From the NCBI GenBank assembly GCA_002432565.1, contig DJFP01000289.1:371-7561 (forward strand): a stretch of 7,191 nucleotides of DNA. The letters are read 5' to 3'. The position numbers and the translations under genes were made by a program. The notes under the pieces are model-generated. The model searched no databases and had not been told where the DNA came from. It saw only the letters and a program-made list of their open reading frames with translations. Positions 1 through 7,191 of the stretch are shown here, piece by piece (position 1 is the stretch's first letter; the number at the start of each line of letters is the position of its first letter). The stretch comes from Flavobacteriales bacterium UBA5869 (lineage in GTDB: Bacteria > Bacteroidota > Bacteroidia > Flavobacteriales_D > Crocinitomicaceae).

Positions 1-218
1 ACCTCGATCGGGGCGTTGTATCCCAACTTATCGCTGCGCATAAGCTGAATATCCAATTGAGTAGTACGCAAACTAACGTTTACATCACGTCCTTCATATT
101 CGTAAAGCGCATCCGAACAGGCATCTACCAAATCCTGCAGTGTCCATTTCCTATACTTGTTTTGCAGGCATTTGTCAATAGTTTTGTAGCGGATTAGTGC
201 ATTTTTATTTTGAGCCAT
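1..218 (-). CDS. WYL-family helix-turn-helix transcriptional regulator, N-terminal part only
   Basis: The minus strand reads an open frame from an ATG at 218 to the window edge, giving 72 codons that begin MAQNKNALIRYKTIDKCLQN and continue with RKWTLQDLVDACSDALYEY and LDIQLMRSDKLGYNAPIE. I recognise this as the N-terminal winged-helix region of WYL-domain regulators common in Bacteroidota. The 'RTTQLDIQLMR' stretch is the likely recognition helix, and 'LGYNAPI' precedes the usual wing. The WYL ligand-sensing domain would lie beyond base 1, so it is not seen. The gene is divergent from rtcB across 133 bp, which makes it a candidate regulator of itself and of rtcB; that is inference from position. 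The start is supported by family resemblance at the N-terminus and by the promoter immediately upstream. Regulator identity is fairly secure; its target and ligand are unknown. Confidence 0.8.
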   Translation of the reverse strand, partial: MAQNKNALIRYKTIDKCLQNKYRKWTLQDLVDACSDALYEYEGRDVNVSLRTTQLDIQLMRSDKLGYNAPIE

Positions 219-222
219 TGAG

Positions 223-1767
<1,545 letters not shown>

Positions 1768-1838
1768 ACACTGCTTTTTTAATCTGAAATAATAGATGCT
1801 GTTTTCCAACTTTCCTATATTCGGTTGAGAAAACGATC

Positions 1839-1873
1839 CCCCAAGACAATTCGGTTTTGGGGTTTTCGCTTTT
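1839..1873 (+). terminator. Intrinsic terminator of rtcB
   Basis: CCCCAAGAC (1839-1847) pairs with GTTTTGGGG (1854-1862) through nine base pairs including one G-U, with a 6-base loop, and is followed by TTTTCGCTTTT. It lies about 70 bp after the rtcB stop. The stop codon of the convergent minus-strand operon (1872-1874) overlaps its T-tract, so the hairpin may also slow that operon's transcription, but the minus-strand T-run (GATCGTTTTC) is weaker. Confidence 0.75.
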
Positions 1874-3170
1874 ATGGCAATTTTTTATTCCTCGAAAACT
1901 GTCGCATCAATGGCAAAACCACCACCATCAGGATTGGCATGCAGAATAGCAGCGAAGGGTTTTCATTCAGCGATGTACTTTCGTCTTCCGTGCACATATT
2001 CTGGAATACAACTCCTGCAAGCATGAAAAATTCAATGGTAAAAACCACGGCAGATGCCAGTACAATTCCCAGGTTCTGGTTCAGGATGTAGGAAAACGGC
2101 GGATAAAAGAAGTAGAGCAGTACAATAACGATCACCAGGGCCAGTAACCCGATCAGGAACCACAAGTAAGATTCCCAGTTGTTTTCAGGAATGTCGCCCA
2201 ATGCAATGTCGTGGATAGAACCCACTGAAAAGTCGGTGAGTGTGTCCCGTATTTCCGGATTCCCATTGGTGAATCGTGCCAGGTAAAAATGGCTGTTCAT
2301 TCGCGTAAACAGACCGACATTTTCAATATCGTCTTTCGAAAAAGGATCTCCTTCCACGTAATAATCATCAATAACATTGGTTGGGTCCAGTAAAACAACC
2401 TCACTGGCCATGATCATCAGGCTGTATAGGAAACCTTCATCGATTACTTCCGGGTCTTTCTGATTGTGAAAGAAAATTTTCAGTTTCATAGCTGAAATGT
2501 CATAATCTTTTGCTGCGTTCAATATCATTCGAACGGATTTCACAAACTGCGCCATAGCTCTTTTTTCCTTGAAATTGAAGTCAGGGAAGTAGAGGTTAAT
2601 AGACTTGATTTTTACCGTGTCTTCCTGTAATGTTTTGAAAATGTAGGAAATTGCCCGTACCTGTGCTTCTTCATTCCGTAGAAATCGATTGGTGCGGTGG
2701 GTACCGGTAAAACGGAACAGCAGTTCGTTACTAAGCGATCCGACCGGCGGGACTCCGGCATTGAACTGAAGTTTTTTGAACTGAAGGTCGCCATCCAGTG
2801 AGAACTCTTTGATGGAAATGCTGTTTGATAAAGCTCTTGGAAAACGATGGTTGCCAAAATAATTGTAAAACAATTCTTTACCGGATACTTTGCTGAGATT
2901 CTGCAAAATGCTGTCGAGTATTTTCTGGTTTTTGATAAGCTCGTTCAGGGTGATTTTTCCCCTGTAGTATTTTTTTAAAAAAGCATCCGCATCGGAAACA
3001 TATACCGTGTCGTGAATGTAGATCGTGTCGAAATAAGGCTCGAAAAAGTAAGGATCTTCCAATGCGGGAATATCCCAGGGAGCAACGTAGGTCTGCCCGC
3101 GCTGACTTTGTCCTGCCGACTGGAAAACAATCACAAATACGAGTAATAATCCTGCAATATACTTCATCAT
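1872..3170 (-). CDS. Secreted-domain membrane protein at the end of the eCIS operon, function unknown
   Basis: I do not recognise this 432-residue protein. Residues 1 to about 20 form a clear signal peptide (MMKYIAGLLLVFVIVFQSAG). A soluble region of about 310 residues follows, with an aromatic, Asp-rich start (FDTIYIHDTVYV, 47-58) and mixed alpha/beta-like sequence. Three hydrophobic segments close the protein at about 335-355, 366-390 and 405-423, ending in a basic tail (RQFSRNKKLP). This predicts a large periplasmic domain held in the inner membrane at its C-terminus. It starts 7 bp after the AAA+ ATPase stop, so it is translated from the same operon. By position it could anchor the particle, receive it at the envelope or aid release; this is inference only. 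The start could be either of two adjacent ATG codons. No catalytic motif is evident. Confidence 0.85.
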   Translation of the reverse strand: MMKYIAGLLLVFVIVFQSAGQSQRGQTYVAPWDIPALEDPYFFEPYFDTIYIHDTVYVSDADAFLKKYYRGKITLNELIKNQKILDSILQNLSKVSGKELFYNYFGNHRFPRALSNSISIKEFSLDGDLQFKKLQFNAGVPPVGSLSNELLFRFTGTHRTNRFLRNEEAQVRAISYIFKTLQEDTVKIKSINLYFPDFNFKEKRAMAQFVKSVRMILNAAKDYDISAMKLKIFFHNQKDPEVIDEGFLYSLMIMASEVVLLDPTNVIDDYYVEGDPFSKDDIENVGLFTRMNSHFYLARFTNGNPEIRDTLTDFSVGSIHDIALGDIPENNWESYLWFLIGLLALVIVIVLLYFFYPPFSYILNQNLGIVLASAVVFTIEFFMLAGVVFQNMCTEDESTSLNENPSLLFCMPILMVVVLPLMRQFSRNKKLP

Positions 3171-3177
3171 TCCATTC

Positions 3178-4485
3178 TTAATTAACGAGTTTCCCCTCTT
3201 TTTCCAGTTCTTTTTTAATTGTCTCTTTCAGCATTTCCAAATTCAGTTTATTGGAATTTTTCGGGTCGAACAACTGCAGTGCGCACGATTGTACCACGTT
3301 GAGCATACTTCCTCCTGAAAGCTTGATAATTGCGGCTTCGCGCAACAGTTCTTCCGATTGATCATCCAGCCATTCCTGCGGGATTAATCGCTGCCACAAG
3401 TCGTAACGAAGCTGCTGGTTTGGAACCGGGAAGTACAAAATAGACTGGAACCTGCGGAAAAAAGCTTCGTCCAGGTTGTCCTTGATGTTTGTAGCAAGGA
3501 TCACCATTCCGGGAAAGTCTTCAATACGCTGCAGCAGGTAGGCTACTTCCTGGTTGGCATGGCGGTCGTTGGAATCCGAAGTTTCAGTCCGCTTTCCGAA
3601 TAAAGCATCGGCTTCATCAAAGAATAAGATCCAGTTTTGGTGCTCGGCCCGATCGAAAATTTTCGCCAGGTTCTTTTCCGTTTCACCGATGTACTTGGAA
3701 ACAACCATCGATAAATCAATCCGGTAAACATCCATTCCATGCTGTTTTCCAAGCAAGGAAGCTGTCAGTGTTTTACCGGTTCCCGGCGGGCCGTGGAACA
3801 AACAGCGGTAACCGTTTTTCAAAAACTTATCCAGTTTCCAGCGTTCCCGGATGGTGCTGCCATGTTCCAGCCACTGGGTGATTTGGTCCAGTTCCTCTTT
3901 AAGGTTGTAAGGAATAACCAGGTCTTCCCAGCTTAATTTGGTTTCCATACGCCTCGCCGGAAAGTCGCTGTTGTAATCCGGGCGGTAATTTCCATCCCTG
4001 TATACTTTGGCAAGAAACTCGTCCGAAATACACAGTTTTCCGCTTAAATAAGGTTCCCCGGGCCCCTGTCCTTCCAAACGGATGACATTTTCCTTATAGA
4101 ACCAATGTTCCTGGTCGAACAGGTTTATCACCACTTTTCGCTTTTCAGGTGAATTCAGTGCTATTAAAAAGGCAAGTGTTTCGCCGGTAGGTAAAAATCC
4201 GTTGTGAGAACTTCCTTTCCACCCACCGAATTCCGTGTAAGGCCGGTCCAGGTTTTTATTCAAAATGAAGAACAAATCCAAGCTCTGCGGACTCACATGA
4301 GGCATTAGCGCCAGCAGCAGCGCTATTTTTTCTTCCCAGTTGAGTTCCTTTCCGGTCCAGTTGGAAAGCTCATCACCTTCAGGAAAAGGAATTTCTTCCA
4401 GCGACCGGTACTCATTCTCCTGTCCGAAGTAAAGAGCAAGCGCCGAATGGAGCAGGGTTTGGAAATATTGGATGGACGTTGTCAT
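3178..4485 (-). CDS. AAA+ ATPase of a contractile injection system (Afp15-like)
   Basis: This 435-residue protein has an N-terminal region of about 180 residues found in eCIS ATPases, then 'WEDLVIPYNLKEELDQI' leading into one AAA+ module. Visible motifs are Walker A GPPGTGKT (232-239), a pore-loop-like YIGETE (265-270), Walker B LFFDEAD (287-293), sensor 1 ATN (331-333), arginine-finger region FFRRF (342-346) and a sensor-2 region near LSGGSMLNV (389-397). All ATP-binding and hydrolysis residues are therefore intact. eCIS loci nearly always encode one such cytoplasmic ATPase near the tape measure gene; its role is thought to be in particle assembly or cargo loading, but is not well settled. 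It starts 7 bp after the DUF4157 gene and ends 7 bp before the membrane protein gene. Family is confident; assignment to eCIS rests on sequence resemblance plus the neighbouring tape measure and DUF4157 genes. Confidence 0.9.
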   Translation of the reverse strand: MTTSIQYFQTLLHSALALYFGQENEYRSLEEIPFPEGDELSNWTGKELNWEEKIALLLALMPHVSPQSLDLFFILNKNLDRPYTEFGGWKGSSHNGFLPTGETLAFLIALNSPEKRKVVINLFDQEHWFYKENVIRLEGQGPGEPYLSGKLCISDEFLAKVYRDGNYRPDYNSDFPARRMETKLSWEDLVIPYNLKEELDQITQWLEHGSTIRERWKLDKFLKNGYRCLFHGPPGTGKTLTASLLGKQHGMDVYRIDLSMVVSKYIGETEKNLAKIFDRAEHQNWILFFDEADALFGKRTETSDSNDRHANQEVAYLLQRIEDFPGMVILATNIKDNLDEAFFRRFQSILYFPVPNQQLRYDLWQRLIPQEWLDDQSEELLREAAIIKLSGGSMLNVVQSCALQLFDPKNSNKLNLEMLKETIKKELEKEGKLVN

Positions 4486-4492
4486 TCGGAAA

Positions 4493-5023
4493 TTACTTGT
4501 TTAATTGAGCAGCTTTTGCACCCATGACGTCGGCTTCATTTTCAAGACTTACATCGTCATTGATGTTGGTGTTTTCCTTCAGTTGTTTGGTTGGCTGAAC
4601 ACGTCCTTCTTTCTGCTGAACAACGTGCCAGGCCTCGTGTGGAAGGTGTTTTTCCTGTCCCGGGGCAACGTGAATATCCGTTCCTTGTGCATAGGCGTGA
4701 GCTTGAAGTGCTGCCGGTTGTGGAGAATTGTAATGCACTTTTACATCGTCCATGCTTTGCCCGGATAAATTTTCAACTCCTGATTTCAAGTTGTCGGGTA
4801 AGCCTGTCTTATTCTCTTTAAGCTGGGCAGGTTCTTCGTCTTCCAAACCTTCGAGCTGCGCTGTCTCAAATTTTCCCTGGAGCGGCTCTTCCTCATCTAT
4901 GGATGCCAATTGAGCAGTTCCTTTTTTGTAAGCCTGAAGAATAGAACCTTCATTTGCCTGGTTCTTTGCCTTTGCCTGAACAGCTGGGCCGCTTGCCTGC
5001 TTTGTGTTTGCGTGTGTTTTCAT
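4493..5023 (-). CDS. Stand-alone DUF4157 (eCIS core domain) protein
   Basis: The 176-residue protein has three parts. Residues 1-39 are a polar leader with core ILQAYKKG, shared with the upstream nuclease-like protein. Residues 36-71 form an acidic tandem repeat of 18 residues. Residues 74-172 are a DUF4157 domain, recognisable by GLPDNLKSGVENLSG, MDDVKVHYNS, AYAQGTDIHVA and PHEAWHVVQQ. HEAWH (129-133) is an HExxH metal-binding motif, and ENEAD (161-165) may give a further ligand, so it resembles a zinc metallopeptidase; activity is unproven. DUF4157 is a hallmark of eCIS-associated proteins and commonly fronts a C-terminal toxin. Here the chain ends right after the domain (GAKAAQLNK), with no toxin. 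It lies 15 bp after the nuclease gene and 7 bp before the ATPase. It may act in trans on cargo, or be cargo itself. No signal peptide is seen. Confidence 0.88.
   Translation of the reverse strand: MKTHANTKQASGPAVQAKAKNQANEGSILQAYKKGTAQLASIDEEEPLQGKFETAQLEGLEDEEPAQLKENKTGLPDNLKSGVENLSGQSMDDVKVHYNSPQPAALQAHAYAQGTDIHVAPGQEKHLPHEAWHVVQQKEGRVQPTKQLKENTNINDDVSLENEADVMGAKAAQLNK
4811..4918 (-). repeat. Tandem 18-residue acidic repeat within the DUF4157 protein
   Basis: Residues 36-53 (starting TAQLASIDEEEP) and 54-71 (starting TAQLEGLEDEEP) are two direct copies with 9 of 18 positions identical. They form an acidic, probably disordered linker between the shared leader and the DUF4157 domain. Confidence 0.6.
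4907..4981 (-). repeat. Shared N-terminal leader, copy in the DUF4157 protein
   Basis: Encodes residues 15-39, whose core reads KAKNQANEGSILQAYKKG. Aligned without gaps to the copy at 5762-5836, 15 of 25 residues are identical, and the rest of the two proteins does not match. It is likely a conserved sorting or loading signal, by analogy with N-terminal packaging regions of PVC effectors; that role is inference. Confidence 0.7.
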
Positions 5024-5038
5024 AAGCTTTGTTTTTAA

Positions 5039-5881
5039 TTACCAAATATGCACCCCACCATTGTGGCCATGTTTTGCGTGGACCAGCATATCTACCAATA
5101 CCATTTTATAAGGATCCTTTAAATGATGCCAGGTCCATTTTGATTTTCGATAGTTCGTTATTTGTGAAGCCTTCCCACCAGAACCGAATTTAGCTTTAGC
5201 CAATAAATGGTCTCCGATTGCAAAGTGCTGTGCGCGGTCTTTTGTATTGATCGTTTTTCCTGCCTTGGATAATTCTACTTCGGTACCCGGGTCCACCGGA
5301 TCACTCCATGCAGTCGGTACTCCATGTGTCGTGCTAAAATCAATACAGCCTTTATCATCCGTTTTGTAGGCAACATCTTTGTAAGCGCCATAACTCTTCG
5401 GACCGGAGACAACGTTCGGTTTTCGTGCGAATTGGGTTATACCATTTTGTTCAATGTATTGATCATTTGCTTTTTCATCCTCATAATTATTCAGCCCCTG
5501 ATGATCAACTATATTAATTATTTCTTCATCCGTGTCATTTACCGTTGAGTTTTCTTCCGGCACATTAAAATCGCCATCTATAAATTTACCTATGATCTCA
5601 TCCAAACGATCCTGGTACCCCCTGTGTATCAGAAACTTTTTAATATCTTCCAGGTCCTCAGCTGAATTGAGCTTGGTTTCGGATAAGATTTTAGAGATTG
5701 ATCGGGTAATTGGCAGTCGTTGAATGACCTGGCCGGATGGACTGGTTGCAGATGCCGCTTTCAGTTGGATCGGTCCTTGCTTATAAGCCTGCAGAATAGT
5801 GCTGGTATCAGCCTGATTTTGTGCCTTCGACTGAATCAATTGATCCTTTCCTGAATTTATATGTTGCTTACTTACATTCAT
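5039..5881 (-). CDS. Predicted eCIS cargo toxin with C-terminal WHH (HNH/Endo VII-like) nuclease motif
   Basis: The 280-residue protein is modular. Residues 16-40 are the leader shared with the DUF4157 protein (ILQAYKQG). Residues about 57-105 look helical, and 105-150 are acidic and probably disordered. The C-terminal end, from about 155, looks like a toxin domain: DFSTTHGVPTAW (181-192), then W251-H252-H253, D256, M260-x-L-V263, H268, H273-x-G-G276 and a final W280. This spacing, WHHxxDxxxMxLVxxxxHxxxxHxGG, matches the WHH group of HNH/Endo VII nucleases known from polymorphic toxins, which cut nucleic acids. There is no DUF4157 domain and no signal peptide. Its location between the tape measure and DUF4157 genes supports particle cargo. 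The central part, around 5460-5640, looks more AT-rich than flanking genes, as would fit a swapped toxin cassette. The nuclease call rests on motif pattern only. The start gives a leader in register with the DUF4157 protein. Confidence 0.78.
   Translation of the reverse strand: MNVSKQHINSGKDQLIQSKAQNQADTSTILQAYKQGPIQLKAASATSPSGQVIQRLPITRSISKILSETKLNSAEDLEDIKKFLIHRGYQDRLDEIIGKFIDGDFNVPEENSTVNDTDEEIINIVDHQGLNNYEDEKANDQYIEQNGITQFARKPNVVSGPKSYGAYKDVAYKTDDKGCIDFSTTHGVPTAWSDPVDPGTEVELSKAGKTINTKDRAQHFAIGDHLLAKAKFGSGGKASQITNYRKSKWTWHHLKDPYKMVLVDMLVHAKHGHNGGVHIW
5762..5836 (-). repeat. Shared N-terminal leader, copy in the nuclease-like protein
   Basis: Encodes residues 16-40, whose core reads KAQNQADTSTILQAYKQG. 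It is the partner of the copy at 4907-4981. Its presence on a protein without DUF4157 shows that the leader and that domain are separable modules. Confidence 0.7.
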
Positions 5882-5924
5882 GCTGTCCTTTTAGCTTTTG
5901 CATTTTGAATTCAAAATTTTTCAT
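5868..5924 (-). CDS. Possible 18-codon leader ORF overlapping the toxin start
   Basis: An ATG at 5924 opens a short frame encoding MKNFEFKMQKLKGQHECK, ending at a TAA at 5870-5868, so it overlaps the toxin ATG (5881) by 14 bases in another frame. It is preceded by GGAGG (5936-5932) with a 7-base spacer, a better Shine-Dalgarno than any other gene here shows. It might couple translation of the toxin to that of the tape measure gene. However, GGAGG also encodes the conserved C-terminal Trp-Arg of the tape measure protein, so it may be coincidental. Confidence 0.18.
   Translation of the reverse strand: MKNFEFKMQKLKGQHECK
5902..5917. repeat. 16-bp perfect palindrome between tape measure and toxin genes
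   Basis: ATTTTGAATTCAAAAT is identical to its reverse complement and sits in the 47-bp gap, the largest inside the operon. It could be a protein-binding site or a weak AT-rich RNA stem affecting the transcript between structural and cargo genes. AT-rich palindromes of this size can arise by chance. Confidence 0.4.
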
Positions 5925-5928
5925 TTAG

Positions 5929-7191
5929 TTACCTCCATTTCACCTGCAGTGCTTTCTGCATCCAGCTGAATTTGATTGTCCGGAAATTCCAGGGTACATG
6001 GTCCAATAACATGTCGTATGCTCTTGCTTCAACAGTTAGTGAAAAGGTCTCTTCCAGTTCTTCCAGTCTTCCTTCCCGTCGGAGAAATCCTTCCTGCAAA
6101 CCCGAAACCGTCGTATTTGCCAGACGGCCCCAATTTTGTAAAACGCCCTCCAACATACCGTCAACCATAGTTTTTTCGTCATCTGTCAGAACGGATTTTC
6201 TGGGCAGCGGAATTCCTGTCTTGAAATTGGTCAGGAGTTTATTCAGCTGCAACGCGTATTCGGGGAATTCTCCGTCTCCAAAAACGGCATATTGAGTGAG
6301 GAAAATAGCTTTGATCTGTGCGTCCCGGCCCCTGAATTTTCCATTGTCCGTTAATTCCATCATTGTAAAAAGACGCGGAAGGAAAGGAGCAAGGAGTACC
6401 ATTCCTGCATTATCTACAAACTGGACTTTTTTATCTGTTTCTTCATCGGTTTTTTCCTCACTCTCTTCCGGATTTTCTTCTTCATCTAAATCCGGGTCCT
6501 CTTTTTTTGTATCCGTTAAGCCCAGATCTTTCTCAAGAATTTTGCCTAATTCCTTAAGGAGCATTTCTGGCTCATTTGTATGGATGAATTCACGCAAAAC
6601 CCTGATTTTCTGTGTACGGCTTAAGCTTTTTTGTACCAGGTTCCATAGTTCTGCCAGTAATTCTTTTTGACTGCGGTGAGAAGCGTTTTTGGAGAACTTG
6701 AAAATAGTTTGGAGCAGGAGCTGCTGATTAATTTGGATATTCCATTTGCGTTGAATAAAATCAACCATTCGCTTGGTGATATCAAGGATCGGTGAAAGGA
6801 AATCCATCCACTCCAGGTTTTGCGAAATAGCATTGATCATCGGCATATTTTGCGCATTTTCAGTGAAATAATGTACCAATAGCTTCCTGTTCTCCAACTG
6901 CTTTTTCGAATAGGATTTAAGCCTTTCCTGCTCGTGATTCCCGCTCGATTCGATCTTCAACTTGATGGAAGACAGGATCTTAAACAGGTTAAAAGGTAAG
7001 GAGAAATTTGAATTTCTGAAATCTAAATAGAAATAATCCACCAATTGTTTCAAAGTCAGGTTGTAATGTGCTCCGGTTCTCTCTAAAATACGCTGAACAA
7101 TGTGTTCCTGGTTGAATACCTGGCTTTTTACTTCTTCCAGTACATCGAAGAGAAAACTCCACTTTAAACGCTGAATGGAACCGATAACACG
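5929..7191 (-). CDS. Contractile injection system tape measure protein (Afp14-like), N-terminus outside window
   Basis: The frame is open from the window edge for 420 codons, so this is a C-terminal fragment; the TTG near 7053 is internal Leu, with 46 further in-frame codons before it (beginning RVIGSIQRLKWSFLF). The C-terminal module, about residues 261-420, matches the eCIS tape measure family: NAGMVLLAPFLPRLF, then QYAVFGDGEFPEYALQLNKLL, LQNWGRLANTTVSGLQEGFL, REGRL, YDMLLDHVPWNF and a final SWMQKALQVKW. It is joined to the helical front part by a very acidic linker (about 229-255, rich in Asp, Glu and Lys). The tape measure sets particle length and occupies the tube lumen during assembly. 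It is the first gene of the visible operon, 47 bp before the nuclease-like gene; upstream structural genes are expected past 7191. Confidence 0.9.
   Translation of the reverse strand, partial: RVIGSIQRLKWSFLFDVLEEVKSQVFNQEHIVQRILERTGAHYNLTLKQLVDYFYLDFRNSNFSLPFNLFKILSSIKLKIESSGNHEQERLKSYSKKQLENRKLLVHYFTENAQNMPMINAISQNLEWMDFLSPILDITKRMVDFIQRKWNIQINQQLLLQTIFKFSKNASHRSQKELLAELWNLVQKSLSRTQKIRVLREFIHTNEPEMLLKELGKILEKDLGLTDTKKEDPDLDEEENPEESEEKTDEETDKKVQFVDNAGMVLLAPFLPRLFTMMELTDNGKFRGRDAQIKAIFLTQYAVFGDGEFPEYALQLNKLLTNFKTGIPLPRKSVLTDDEKTMVDGMLEGVLQNWGRLANTTVSGLQEGFLRREGRLEELEETFSLTVEARAYDMLLDHVPWNFRTIKFSWMQKALQVKWR

Noticed and set aside
1825..2091. Plus-strand 88-codon frame after rtcB
   Set aside because: It begins within the rtcB terminator region and overlaps the antisense membrane protein gene; the translated sequence has no family-like features.
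5324..5723. Plus-strand frames antisense to the nuclease-like gene, considered as an immunity gene
   Set aside because: Both are short, lie antisense to the toxin coding region, and have no promoter or start-region signal.
5868..5924. Frameshifted true N-terminus of the toxin
   Set aside because: The toxin's own ATG at 5881 already places the shared leader in the same register as in the DUF4157 protein, so no extra N-terminal sequence is needed.
7051..7053. TTG as the start of the tape measure gene
   Set aside because: The frame stays open upstream to the window edge with 46 codons of plausible protein, so the TTG is an internal leucine.
1872..7191. Type VI secretion system or plain prophage tail
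   Set aside because: The tape measure C-terminal module, Afp15-like ATPase and DUF4157 protein together point to eCIS; no T6SS membrane-complex or phage lysis, capsid or integrase genes are visible.

Overview
The window looks like a chromosomal segment of a Bacteroidota bacterium, probably near Flavobacteriales, though the rank below phylum is a guess. The evidence is a promoter matching the Bacteroidota consensus (TTTG-N19-TAnnTTTG), A-rich rather than Shine-Dalgarno start regions for most genes, moderate-to-low GC, and protein variants that I recognise as typical of that phylum.

Left part (1-1873): a divergent pair. On the minus strand lies the 5' end of a WYL-type helix-turn-helix regulator, cut by the window edge. 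On the plus strand lies a complete RtcB-family RNA ligase. The 133-bp spacer holds a good promoter for the regulator, a small inverted repeat over its -33 element, and a strong hairpin just upstream of rtcB. An intrinsic terminator closes rtcB and separates it from the convergent operon.

Right part (1872-7191, all minus strand): the downstream end of an extracellular contractile injection system (eCIS; the Afp/PVC/MAC family of phage-tail-like particles). In transcription order the genes are: tape measure protein (5' end outside the window), a toxin-like protein with a C-terminal WHH nuclease motif, a stand-alone DUF4157 (eCIS core domain) protein, an Afp15-like AAA+ ATPase, and an unrecognised protein with a signal peptide and three C-terminal membrane segments. 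Gaps are 47, 15, 7 and 7 bp, so this is almost certainly one operon.

The most interesting point is that the nuclease-like protein and the DUF4157 protein share an N-terminal leader (15 of 25 residues identical, core ILQAYK) but nothing else. This suggests a portable tag that marks proteins as cargo or partners of the particle, separable from the DUF4157 domain that is usually taken as the eCIS effector signature. No immunity gene is visible beside the nuclease. The membrane protein at the operon end is a candidate anchor or envelope partner of the particle. Sheath, tube, baseplate and spike genes are not in the window and are expected beyond 7191.
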